Assembly: GCA_015680685.1 (NCBI GenBank)
Contig: MNCI01025282.1
Location: 45,136-109,135, forward strand
DNA: 64,000 bases
Reading direction: 5' to 3'
From: Gnetum montanum
Lineage: Eukaryota > Streptophyta > Gnetopsida > Gnetales > Gnetaceae
The position numbers and the translations under genes are program-made. Shown here in pieces: positions 23,378-34,096 of this stretch. Position 1 is the stretch's first letter. Every line of letters starts with the position of its first letter. A model generated the notes under the pieces. It was not told the DNA's origin. It saw only the letters and a list, made by a program, of their open reading frames with translations, and did not search any database.

Positions 23378-25413
23378 ATGTCTCTCTCACAAGACTATGA
23401 TAATGTAACAACTAGTAAGGAAATTCATTGGAGAACCAACGAATTATATGATGACAAAGATGAAGTTTGGAGTACCTAATCTAATGTAGGGGTTTCCTAT
23501 AAACATAAACGAAGACAACACCATCCCAACTCACGAATGCATAGCCTACCTAGTGACGATGAACCCCTACTGGCCACTACAAGCCTAACGCAAATACAAG
23601 AGGTTGTTCAAATATCCAGCAGGCATCGCAAGGAAAGCCATCTACCCAGGCTTAACTTAAACAACTTTCCCAAATTCTCAGGAGGCTATGAATTAGATTC
23701 GCAACAACATTTACAAGCCTTCTACGATGCTTGTGCATGGAACAACATTGATAATGGATGGCAAAAACTTAATCTCTTTCCTCTGACACTTGTTGGCCAA
23801 GCAAAAGTATGGTATAGGTCATTAAAACTAAAATCAATCTGACATTGGCCAACAATGGTAGAGCTCTTCAACAAAAGATATCAAACCTATGCAAGAGTGT
23901 CAGCCTTGAGGAGACAAATCCAAGAGTGGAAACAAGCACAACATGAACCCTTGGACATGGCATTAGAAAGATATGATGTATTGTTAAACAACTACCTAGG
24001 CCATGAGTTCTCTGAGGAGAGGCTAATGTACCATATCATAGATGGACTCTGTAATGAAACAAGGGAGACCCTAGGGATGTATGCCCGAGGTCAACTATAT
24101 GAGCTATGAACCCATCAATTCCAAGAGCTTATCAAATAGGTAGCAAAAGAAGAAGGAGAGTTAGCTAGATGGGAGAATGTTGAAAAATCTCAACAAGACC
24201 AAAATCTTACATCAACAAAGGTCCATAATTTGGAAGAGGAGAAATCAACTCACCTCAAGGAGGTGGAACCATCTTTGCCAATACTATAATCATTAGATGA
24301 AATTGAGGCAAAGATCAATAAGATGATGGAATGGATGCATAAAAAATGTGAAGAATATTTCAACATTATTGGAGGTAGAGTTATGACGAACAAGAAGTAG
24401 GAAAAAATACCCTTAGACAATCGGAAAGAAGGGTTGAAAAAAATAAGAGCTCAACTGCTAATCATACGTATCAATGCAACATTTGCCTGTACGATCACCC
24501 CAAGGGCCAATGTCCAATCTTGTCACATTTACAGGAACATTAGGGAAGAATGTTACACCTAGAGTTCGTACAGAGATACTGTGTTCAATCACAGTGGAAA
24601 TAATCCCAATCGTGGGGGAGTCCACCCTCGAACTGGTTGCACCCTTCATACCATCCAAACCTAAGTGCTTATCAAGTTCGACATCTTGTTTCTCCAACTA
24701 GGTCAACATCCTCTATCTCATCACACTATTATTATTCCCCTCAATACTATCAACCCATGTCCTCTCCAACACAACCACCACCTTGGATACCTTACACTTC
24801 TCCTCAGTTCCAAAATTCACATCCTTCACCTCCTTCTACATCACCACCAAGTGTTCCAAAGAGTTTTGTGCCACCGCACCAACCCACGAATGTTACTTGT
24901 GCTGCTACTGTCAACAATAGTGGGAATCCTCCACAACATCATAGGCGTCCCTTCTTTAGACGTGACTGTAAGAAGGGACAACACATTTCTGAGCCCACTG
25001 CACCTTCCAACCCAACACAAGTCCAACACCGTGGTGCAGCTCCCTCATTAAACCCAATGCCTCATGTTACTTTCTCTAGGCCATCAACAAATACTCCAAC
25101 AACCATATGGCCCAATGAATATAGCCACCGAGGGAGACAGATCGATCCTTGCATACCATCTTATGGTCACGAGTGCCATAGTGGGTCAACCACTCATCAA
25201 TTGACTACGTCTTATAAATTTCCCTACTATGTTTACTATAATCAAGTGTGTGAACCCCATTTGGGATACATTTCAACCACCATATCAAAAGACACCCAGT
25301 GGTTCGGATATGATTGGATCCCAATATTTCCAACATGCAAGGATCCCAACCTTTCATTTATTAATCCTAGCCATGCTCAACCATTTAGTTATGGGGGGTA
25401 TCCCCCATTCTAA
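23378..25413 (+). pseudogene. gag: gag of element B (Athila-like)
   Basis: ATG at 23378 (MSLSQDYDNVT) is the first good start after the primer site; the frame runs to about 24400 with five stops. Capsid-like domain at about 23620-24110: LDSQQHLQAFYDACAWNN, VGQAKVWYRSL, MVELFNKRYQTYARVSALR, MALERYDVLLNNYL, FSEERLMYHIIDGL. A charged region follows (LDEIEAKINKMMEWMHKKC). After a frameshift near 24400 comes CNICLYDHPKGQCP (24475-24513), a short zinc-knuckle-like motif, then a P/S/Q-rich tail with a basic HHRRPFFRRD segment, ending in TAA after YGGYPPF at 25413. It would assemble particles for RT supplied by another element. Confidence 0.85.
24475..24513 (+). other. Zinc-knuckle-like motif with C-x2-C-x3-H-x4-C spacing
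   Basis: The residues read CNICLYDHPKGQC. Canonical retroviral knuckles are C-x2-C-x4-H-x4-C; here one residue is missing before the His. The same spacing appears in A (about 5552-5588) and F (about 56243-56283), and decayed forms are in C (48943-48981) and E (about 36770-36808). Confidence 0.6.
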
Positions 25414-26812
25414 TAACAAGTAGGATTAATAAATATTTTTCATTTCTTTAATTTTGAAATTTTTGTTTTTCAGTTTTTCACTTTTCAACTTATTATCTTT
25501 TTGTCTTTTTATCTTTTTGTGAGTAATCTCATCTATGAATAAAACACTCATGTGACTCATTGGTTGAGGTGTTGTTCTATGCTATCAAGTCTCAGGTGAC
25601 TAATTATTTAAATAGCAAACCCACAACATCCATCCACCCATTCTATTAATAAGAGGTTCTACTCTAGGTATGATTATATTTTGTCATCATAAAAACTTAA
25701 AAGTAATCTTGTGTCCATTATACCTAGAGCGAAGAAGGATGGACTAAGCGGGAATGACCAGGGTATGACATCAAGGGGACTTGTGGATTCTCTTTGGTGA
25801 CATCTGTAGGAGTTATCATGTAGCTTGGTTGTACTAAGATCCTTGTAGATCTAATGAAAAATGGGAGTAAGAGTAATCAAAAGGCACTCAATCAAAGAAA
25901 CTCAATGCTATTATAGGGGGTCCCACTAGAAAGACATGCACCCATGCCTAAAGGTTGGCGGCTTCTCTAGCTTAAGCATTCATTAGCAAAAAAGAGAAAG
26001 AAAAAAAGAAAAAAAAAAGAGGAAAAAAAAAAAGAAAAAGAGTGCCACAAAGAAAAATCACTCCTCCCTTGTACAAAATGCCAAGTGATTGTACACCTTG
26101 CTGTCATGGTGCTCTTATGGTTGTCCATCATTGGATGAAGTAATGCGATGTCACTGATTAGAGGAATGGACTTGGTCCTGATTTCGGAGTAATGGGTTAA
26201 TGACACGTTAATCATGCCCTACACGTAGGATTCATTATGCCCTGAGTCTGTTACCTCATGTCCCAATCTCTACAACCCCTTCTACAATTCACCTCACCTC
26301 ATTGTTTGTATAATTGTGGCTTGTGACTCGGGTAGCATGGAATTCACCCCTCATCATGGTGATGTTTACATGTGTGTGTTTTGTGAGATTGGTGTTGATT
26401 ACAGTCAACCCTTCTAGTGCCCACGGACATTTTAAGGTGTGGTTATGCAAGGGCATTATAAGTAGGAACCTGCTTTGGGGAGAACCCACTTGTGTAACCC
26501 GCGTGATTGCACTTATAACATATCTACCACACATCATTCAATACCCTCTAAGTATTACCAACAATTCTTCTTTCCCTTATTATCCTTTCCGTTCAAACAT
26601 TCCTATGAGCTAACACATGTCCTTTTTCCCCCTACTCTTCATAATTTCATTGTCAGATTCTACACCATTATACTGATTGTGCCTTCAAGACTAGTTTGTA
26701 TTACCCTGGACCTCTTTACATTGACTAACACGTCCTTAGTTTATACCTTGAAGTTTCAAAAAATTTAAAAAATTTGGTAACTTTTAAAAGTGCCCCATTT
26801 TTGGTAGGACGT

Positions 26813-26857
26813 GATATCGAGTATGTGATATCGCATCCTTAAAATATATAAATATAT
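26813..26857 (+). promoter_or_regulatory. Candidate internal promoter for ORF2 (U3-like)
   Basis: GATATC at 26813-26818 and 26827-26832 is followed by TATATAAATATAT at 26845-26857. The text GGTAGGACGTGATAT also occurs in U3 of the LTR at 37645-38450, and GTGATATCGCATCC occurs before the TATA box of the LTR at 53333-54133. So a U3-derived promoter lies inside the element about 500 bp before ORF2. Function is inferred. Confidence 0.5.
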
Positions 26858-27330
26858 GGACCCCCCACGCCTATCATCATCATTTGCAACTATTCACACA
26901 AGGGAAGTTTTTCAAATTTTCTTGTACGACTTGCGATTGCACATTTCTCGCTTCACTAATCATAACTCACTCGCTGGTGCTCCGATTTTCATTCCGTCTG
27001 AACCTACTTGACCCCGGAGTGTTTAGCTTAGTCATGGGGGAGGGGCACACACCAAATTGTGTATAAATTTTTTGAAATTCTTCATTTCCCAGAGGATACC
27101 ATCAAGGGTAATTAGTTATAAAAATAATAATAAACATGTGCCAAAAATAATTTCATCTCCTTAACTATACCGGGAAATTAAAACTCTGAAACCACCTAAG
27201 CAAAGTGGACCAAATATGAAAATCTTGTGGGGACATTTCCATAAAAACTCTTAACTTTAAAAGCACATGGAATCAAAATTAACTTATTAAGGTAAGAAGT
27301 AAGGTATAACTTAACTTTGGTAAGCAACCT

Positions 27331-27359
27331 TACTAATGATTTGCGCCATGTGATTGCAG
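27331..27359 (+). promoter_or_regulatory. Candidate branch point and 3' splice site before ORF2
   Basis: TACTAAT at 27331-27337 resembles a branch point and TGATTGCAG ends at 27359, directly before the ORF2 ATG. C has TACTAAT and AG/ATGGC in the same place (42508-42476, minus), and F has CTAAT then TACAAG/TGGC-like sequence (near 52540-52510, minus). Confidence 0.5.
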
Positions 27360-30159
27360 ATGGCCCCAAAGCATGCACAACAAGAAGGTCCCTCTCAAGG
27401 TGTGTTTAAGCAACCCAAGAGAGGTAGAGGACAGATGCTTGCCAAACAACACGTAAAGCAGGAGGAGCAATCATTCAGTATCCATCAAGAAGACCCTGCC
27501 ATTGTGCAATCAAGATAGGCATAAGGAGGAGCTACTGCAGTGCCTGAATAGGGACGACACCTCACATTACCCCCGGAGTGTGTCCAAGCCATCCATGAAA
27601 AGTCCACATCAGCTATCATGATCATGGAATCGAACTTTGGACCTTTCACGAAATTCACTCTTGAGGCCATTAGGGACCACCTCAAAGGGTCCCCATTATG
27701 GCCTATCCTCTCTAAAAGTGGTGCCTGGTACTTAGGAGAAATGTATCAATTCTGGCACAATAAAGAAGAAGGCACCACAGTTAACATTTGGGGTGTATCT
27801 ATTGATTTCTACATCCAAGCCATTTTGGAAGTATTAAACCTTCCGAATACATGGCCAAAGGTTGCTCGTCTATCCACTCACTTTTATGTTGATGCACAAA
27901 AGGTTTGGTTAGACAAGGCATACGGTAAAGAAGATAAGACCTATGGGGAGTTGATGTTGGAAGAGAAAATCTACTTTAAAATTGGAACTTATCACACCTT
28001 CCCCACAAAAGGGTTGAATAGAATTTAAACATATGCGGCAAGAGGATGTGCGATATTGATGGGAAAGGTTAATGCTAACCTACCTTATCTATATTTCATG
28101 AAGATCCTAGGAGGGTTTGAAGAACATAAGATAGGGAAGTTTGTGTTGCCCTTCCCTTGTCTCATCAGGAAGCTATGCAAGCATGCTGGTATTCGAGGAT
28201 ACACCAATGATGTCCTCAAAAAAGCCCAAAATGCTTCATACGGTGAACTGCTAAAGCCACCAGCTACAAGAAAAATTGCTGGTGAGATGCTAGGCCAAGG
28301 ATAAGAGCAAGAACAAATGGTGAAGCCCACTGCAACTCAACTTGTAGGGCCCAACCAACCTCCAAGCACGGGACCTAGTCAACAGTAAGAAGCAAGGCCT
28401 AGCACGAGCCAATGAGACCAACCATCACCACCGCTACAGGACTATCAACCGTCGATGAGCCATCTCAGGGCCATTATTGAGATGGTCAGTTGGGAAAGTC
28501 GTGATGAGGCAAATATCTTCCACGTCATCGATGATACCGTATAGCCCACTGTCTCTATAGATCATGCACGGGGCGAGGTGTCCATTCAAATAGGAGGAGA
28601 GAAGAGTTATTGATTGCAAAAGATTTTAGAAAACGCTGCATCCTTTCAGGTGCAACTAGAGAATAGTGAAGGAGCCATAGTGGTGGTCATGTAGCACTAG
28701 GATGCAATAGGAGCTACAGAGGTGGTCATGAATCACATCAAGGAATTTTTTAACGTCCCTATTGTGCCACCGGCAGATTTCAAAGGAGCATGAGATGCTC
28801 AAACTTTGGCCAGTCCCTCAATGACTCCTGTAGAGCATGAGGATGTGCTTGATTGACTGTTGCAAACAGGACAAGTGATGACATCCTTGTTTGACATCCC
28901 ACAGGACGTTATGGTAGTACAATTAGACCTCATCTCCACTAAGGAAAAGTTGGTCATGACAGAGATGAGGGCCGAGCATGCAGAAGCAGAAGTTGCAAGA
29001 CTATAAGAAAGGCTCATAACCCTACAAACAGTGTAGCGGGATCCCTCTCAATTCATTCCCATGGACCAGCTGGACACCTTCAGGACAGACCAACTTAACA
29101 AATTGCTAGCAGAAAATAAAAAGGTGGCCAGAGGAAAAAGAGAAGGCCAAGTGGAATGCCTCCATGCAATAAGCGCAAACTTATGTGCACACCAAGACAC
29201 TTAAGGCCTTACAAGAAGAAAAAAAATAGCTTGTTGCTGACAATCTTCGATTGACCTCTGTGGAGAAACAAAAGAATGTTCTTAAAGAACATTTTTAGTG
29301 GCTGTGAGAACAGCTGATCAGGGTCAACTAGAACATGAACTGTTTGGCCAAAGAAAATTGAACCCTCGCAATGGAGGAGGTACGCATCATCCGTCACAAG
29401 ATGGCCATCGAAATAAGCACATGGCAGAATGAGGCCAAGCAGCATGAAAGGTTAAAATAGCACTTCTGAGACTAAATGGAAATGTACAAAAAAATCATCG
29501 AAAAGGAGATACATATGGCCAAGGCCCACATCAATGCTTTCAATGCACCACATACTGATTAGTGGGCCATATTGGATACATATGCATTTGCCCACCAGGC
29601 AGAAATTAAGAGCTGGGACCTATAGATTCAAGATCTTACAGAATACATGGAGTTGGCAATTCTAAGGTATGCCAATCTAGCCATGTTGACAGCAAGGCAC
29701 CCGAGGACAGAGCTCGAGAAGTAGGTAGCTACCACCTATGCCAAGTATGAAGTAGAATTTGCAGAACATAAGAAGACATTGCAGAAGCTGGAAGTTTCAA
29801 ATTCTGAATTGGAGGTCGTTAAAGCAAGCTACCAAGGATAAAAAGATGTTGCAATAGACTTGGCCCGAAGGCTTACAGATTTTTAGGAGTATAGAGACAA
29901 AGCTAGAGCCTATGAGGAGGAACAACGGTTGTTTGCAGCCTGGTACGTCAAGGCAAACACAATGTTTTCACAACTACCATGCCCATGGGAGGTGCCGACT
30001 CCGTCAAACATTGGAGCATCAGCATGGATGGCACAAGACCCTCGAACTGAAGAGGAGAAACTCCAAGCACTACTTCAATGTCATCAAATCCCAAAACCTG
30101 GAGTGCAGGACAAGGGAAAGCAACCCATGCAGGAGCCACCACCACTAGGAACCACATGA
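27360..30159 (+). pseudogene. ORF2 of element B: plant-transposon-type domain plus coiled coil
   Basis: ATG 27360 opens MAPKHAQQEGPSQGVFKQ and a basic PKRGRG segment. The frame goes through three early stops into an ordered domain (27618-28304): MESNFGPFTKFTLEAI, WPILSKSGAWYLGEMYQFWH, VSIDFYIQAILEVLNL, YGELMLEEKIYFKIGTYH, VLPFPCLIRKLCKHAGI. This resembles the domain described in databases as putative plant transposon protein (my recollection, not searched). From about 28800 to 29950 it is rich in E, K, Q, L with heptad-like spacing, probably coiled coil, with stops and frameshifts. The end reads AAWYVKANTMFSQ and ends TAA at 30159. It lies where env-like ORFs lie in Athila, but I see no signal peptide or membrane span. 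Function unknown. Confidence 0.7.
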
Positions 30160-30340
30160 GTTCCACCCAATTTTGTAATTTTAGGAATTTTTCATTTTGT
30201 CGTATTGTTTTCAATCTTGTTCTATTGAGTTCTCCACTGCGGCATGAATAGCTCCCCTGTTAGTCAATAATCCCATACCTATCCACTGTGTAATCAATGG
30301 GACTTGTTCTCATTCTAACTTAAGGATGATTTTTCATTCA

Positions 30341-30352
30341 ATCATGGGGGTA
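30341..30352 (+). promoter_or_regulatory. Polypurine tract of element B
   Basis: CATGGGGGTA stands directly before TGATGAATCG of the 3' LTR; the same GGGGGTA/TGATGA junction is seen at 39118 (minus). Confidence 0.65.
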
Positions 30353-31222
30353 TGATGAATCGTGATTCATTGGGTTACGATATCAGACCCACGATATCGG
30401 GTACGCGATATTGCATCCAGCAGCGATATCGCATATGCTATATCGTGGTTCCTGTGTGAGCCTATAAATACACATGAAGGCACATGGGAAAGGATCCTTT
30501 GGTCAGTTTTTAGAGAGTCAATTTAGTGTAGGATCTTTTTATCAATTTTCTTCCTCTCAACCCTCTCACCTAGTGTATGCCCGTAGTGTGATGATTGTAA
30601 TTGTACGACATCCTTTATTCAAGTGTGATGTACTTGGACACACACATTACCAGTAATAAAGATCAAAATTACTTCATCATTGTAGCATCGACTTAGTTTA
30701 ATTATTTAATTATTATTGTTATTTATTGCTTTTGTAGTTAATATCTCTCTATCCTCATCTCCTAGTAAACATGGAATGATTATGACTTAATCACGAGCAT
30801 TTAAGTGTGACTACCTGGTAACCCAATAGTGTACCTAGGATGTGTGCTTAGTAATCCCAGTGGTAGTCATGCACGAGGTCCAAGATGTGTATGGATGATT
30901 AAGGAACAGATGCTCATTGCACTTACGCTAGATTAGATTCTCTCTCCCTATTTCCTCTTAGTATAACTCTCTCTCCCTTTCCTCCTACCTTAGCTGAGAT
31001 TATTTTCCATCGCCTCNTGCTGTCTTCCCACATAGACTAGTATTTGCTTTGTCATGTATGGTTTAGTCCAGAGTGGGGTGTATGATGTGGTCCTACACNG
31101 AACTATGATCAATGAGTAACCATCTAGATGCCACAACTAGCCCATCTACAGAGTTCGACCAGATTGTGAGTGAAATGCTCGTATTCGTATGGTTGAGTGT
31201 AGGGGTACCTCACCACTCATCA
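30353..31222 (+). repeat. Element B 3' LTR
   Basis: 870 bp, TGATGAATCG to CACTCATCA, homologous to 22362-23242 except for an inverted 81-bp segment between two Ns. U3 has GCGATATCGC at 30423-30432 and related copies over 30377-30446, then TATAAATA at 30463-30470. Confidence 0.9.
31017..31099. other. 81-bp segment inverted between two single Ns
   Basis: 31018-31098 is the reverse complement of what the 5' LTR carries at the same place (the stretch just after 23050). An N stands at each border (31017 and 31099). Most likely a gap-filling or scaffolding error. Confidence 0.85.
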
Positions 31223-32240
31223 CCCCGAATTAGAAGATTTTCTTGCATAATGAACACTAGATAGCTCATTATCAAATTCAATATCAAGGAAGTTGGACAC
31301 AACAAGATCACTATGATCCTCATCTTCTACTAACTTAGTGTCTTGATATTTATGTTTTCTATTTTTTTCCTCCTTGATATTAACTCTTGCCAAGGCTTTT
31401 TCTAGTTTTACTATTTTTTTGGACATATCTTACATTAATTATCCCTTTTCAAATTTTCTTATTTCAGGTTCTTACTTTATCTTAATATGGGATGGACCTA
31501 GTAAAGCTTTAAATTGAGCAAAATCTTGCATAGGAATCATAACTTTTTCTTCTCTCTTTTGACTTGTAATAATCTCTTCATGATTCATGTTCAACAATTT
31601 TTGTAACTGTATAACTTCACTAAAGTGGTCATTTAGCGTAGTTAAGTTTGAAGTTCTCCTTAACCAAATTGAAATGTTGGGGTTAACAGCCTTAAGATAA
31701 GTTTCTCTAAGCATTTCATCTGATGGTCTATATTGTCTTTGAAAGAGCCCACAAATTCATTGAAATTTGATGTAAAATCTCTAATTGGTTCTTTGAGTCC
31801 TTACTTAGCTTGTATTAATCCACAATACAATTGTTGTTGATCTAATTGATAACCAAACTAGGCTAAGAAAAGACTTCTCATATCATCCCAACTTGTGTTG
31901 TTGTTTCTTAGCAAGTTTGAATACCAAATTTGAGCCATATCCTTTAGATTTGGTACAAATAATCTACCTGCTGGATCTTGGTGTTGAACATTTACATGAG
32001 CTAAAGCTAACTCAAACATGTGAATATACTCTTCAACTAAGTAAGTTTTTTCAGGAATAAAAGGCTCAATCAAATATTTATAAACTACCTTAGGAATATC
32101 ATTGTAGTTTTGAAATCCAAATGGTATGGCTCTTTGCCAAGGATTTTCCATATTATTCTTTTGGATTGTTGAACTCTTATACTTCTTAGATCTTCTCTTA
32201 TAAACTAACAAACCAAATAGAAGGGGTGATCTTCTCAACC
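31223..32240 (-). pseudogene. gag: Element D gag, 5' part
   Basis: Minus strand. 32238-31858 reads NPWQRAIPFGFQNYNDIPKV, EEYIHMFELALAHVNVQ and AQIWYSNLLRNNNTSWDDM, which is the retrotransposon gag capsid domain (W-Y-x-x-L...I-x-x-W-x-x-x-x). It goes on with GLKEPIRDFTSNFNEFV and VKERKKL, then KKIVKLEKALARVNIKEEKN (31426-31223), a lysine-rich, possibly coiled-coil end. Several stops. It is cut by element B at 31222/31223 and continues at 22361. Confidence 0.75.
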
Positions 32241-32473
32241 TTCTAGTCTTTAATCCACTACTTGTTCCAAACTCAAAAACCTTCTTTTGTTCTTCTTCTA
32301 ATGAATAATCAGTCTTATAATCAAGAACTTCTTTTTAATCTTTGAAACCTTACAAACTATCAATCTTGTTTTCATGAACTGAAAATAGAATCTAATTTCT
32401 TAAGCCTTTATAGTAACAGATAATTGTTGGTATGCTAGGGCTATCAAGATTATGAACTTAGAGGATAAATTTT

Positions 32474-32492
32474 TAGCCCTCCTTCTAGCACC
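32474..32492 (-). promoter_or_regulatory. Possible primer binding site of element D
   Basis: The minus strand reads TGGTGCTAGAAGGAGGGCT about 11 bases inside the 5' LTR end. Ty3/gypsy primer sites start TGG. The matching tRNA was not identified. Confidence 0.4.
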
Positions 32493-32503
32493 AAAAGAAC
32501 TAT

Positions 32504-34096
32504 TGGTGATCGTTTTTGACGTAGTTGCCAAAGAGTACCTCGAATAGGATTTAGGTGCTTATTGGTCTCTAGCAACACAAAGGCCCAGATACCTCCAAAT
32601 AGACTTAGTAGTTAAATGTGAGTATGTGTTTGCTATTGTAAATGTTGAAATAGTTGGGTTGCATATAAAATTGTAATCGACTATCATGAAAGAGATTCGA
32701 TCAACTTTGTAAAATACTGTGAGTTGTTGGAGATTCCTATTTTGTTCAATTACTAGTCTATATGGTCCTTATAATACCTACTTGTGACAAATAAAATTTT
32801 ACAAAAACCATTCAAGTACAACTCTACCAATCTACTCCTAATTTCCACCATAGAGAGAAAGTTCCACAAGAAAACTAGAAATAAAGCAAGATTCAATGGA
32901 AAGAGATAGAAAAGAAAGCAGATTTGTGTAAAAATCTCAAATATTTAAGCAAGGTAAATTAATATGAGGAAACACTTCACAATAAAGTTATCCCTAATTC
33001 AATATCTATGAATTGTTCAAATTTTTCTAGGCTCAAACACGCAATTTCTTAAAGACAATCCTACTATACTACCAAAAATTGTTGTGTAAAACACCACATA
33101 CGATTCTCTATTTTGGCTAGATAATAGTTTTCAACGATTGCATACAACAGAGCTTTCAAAAATTTGACAATTTCTGATTGAAATACCAAAGGAATATACT
33201 TTAAAGAACCAAAAAGCTATTTTAGTCCTATCAAAATACCAAATATTTTTTAATCCCTCTAGACTATTGAATTGTTCAACTAGCTTATCTATAGCAGAGG
33301 TTCTTTTACAGCAATCCTAATAGAAGCCTTAAACATTACATAATAATAAACTTCTCTATTAAATTACTCTTGAGGCTTTCCAACATGATCTCTTTTATGG
33401 CAAATCTTAATCAGAGTCTACTATCACGCAACAAAGAACTAGAAAAGTGATCTAAAAATTCCAAATTTAAATGCCAAGCATGATACTACCTAAACCACTA
33501 GCCAAGCAGCTAAAAAAAATAGAAAAGAATAAACTCACAAGACTAAAACAAAGTGGCCAAAACGATGTCTTAAGCAAGCCATCTTACAAGCAATCTTCAA
33601 ATTTTTTCTTCCCAAAAAGCTTCTTCTTAATGTCCACCCTTAAAGCCCCTTTTATAGTGACTTTAGAGTAGTTACAATCATCATGAAAAGTTTAGGTGGG
33701 TTACAAATATCTAAGGGATTCATTTATAACCATCCTAGAAGTTATAACTTCCAAAGGAAGTTATTAGAAATTTAAGTTATGATGGCCAAGTGTATCTTTA
33801 GTAACAAATATCATGGAGATTACCATGGGAAGTGATAAAATTTTGAGAAATATGCCATAGTTGGAAAATGTCCCAGCCATTAATAACTTCTCATGACATA
33901 AAAAATTTTCAAATAATCTAATTATTTGATTGGTGCATGACTAAGGGCTAACCACATTAGCTAGGTTAGAAAATAAAATAATATACAACTTAGAAAATTA
34001 ATTTATCAATAATAGCCACATACTTCTCACTCTTGATAATATACCATTATCATTTTTAACTTTGCCAAAGTTTAAAATCCAATGTTTTCACTAACA
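32504..34096 (-). repeat. Element D 5' LTR (outer limit uncertain)
   Basis: 32504-33078 matches 15596-16165 at high identity. Beyond 33078 the two do not match. A TATA box (TATAAAAGGGG, minus strand 33646-33656) sits in the non-matching half. The outer end at 34096 is tentative: CACTAACA there would give an LTR starting TGTTAGTG on the minus strand. Confidence 0.5.
33646..33656 (-). promoter_or_regulatory. TATA box in element D 5' LTR
   Basis: The minus strand reads TATAAAAGGGG, a strong TATA-box match placed to transcribe into element D. Confidence 0.45.

Larger units (their letters stand above)
25414..27359 (+). other. Element B spacer between gag and ORF2
   Basis: No believable coding frame. 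It contains a long A/G tract at about 25980-26040, segments conserved with A, C and F, a GATATC pair plus TATA box near 26813-26857 and a branch-point and acceptor-like sequence at its end. In locus C the corresponding interval holds protease to integrase. Confidence 0.65.
22362..31222 (+). mobile_element. Element B: pol-less Athila-like LTR retrotransposon with gag and ORF2
   Basis: Plus strand, two LTRs (22362-23242, 30353-31222), tRNA-Asp type primer site at 23244, gag (23378-25413), a spacer (25414-27359), ORF2 (27360-30159) and a polypurine tract just before 30353. There is no protease, RT, RNase H or integrase. Flanking 5-mers are CCCAG (left) and CCCCG (right), a target duplication with one change. 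It sits inside gag of element D. Compared with locus C it looks like the same element with pol removed between gag and ORF2. Confidence 0.9.
15596..34096 (-). mobile_element. Element D: Ty3/gypsy element with extra RNase H before RT, split by element B
   Basis: Read right to left: LTR part (32504 and up), primer-site candidate, gag (32238-31223, continuing 22361-21951 beyond element B), protease, extra RNase H, RT, RNase H, integrase, an unknown ORF, then the left LTR (15596 and up). 15596-16165 and 32504-33078 are clearly the same LTR segment. All domains carry stops. The outer limit near 34096 is a guess from a CACTAACA end. Confidence 0.75.

Noticed and set aside
24665-25051. Second open frame over the gag tail of element B
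   Set aside because: It overlaps the frame that carries the P/S-rich gag tail shared with A; low-complexity shadow.
26314-26768. Plus-strand open frames in the element B spacer
   Set aside because: The spacer is conserved as DNA with A, C and F but these frames are not kept in them.
27360-30159. ORF2 as an envelope glycoprotein
   Set aside because: Same position as env-like ORFs, but no signal peptide, membrane span or cleavage site is visible; it is charged and coiled-coil rich.
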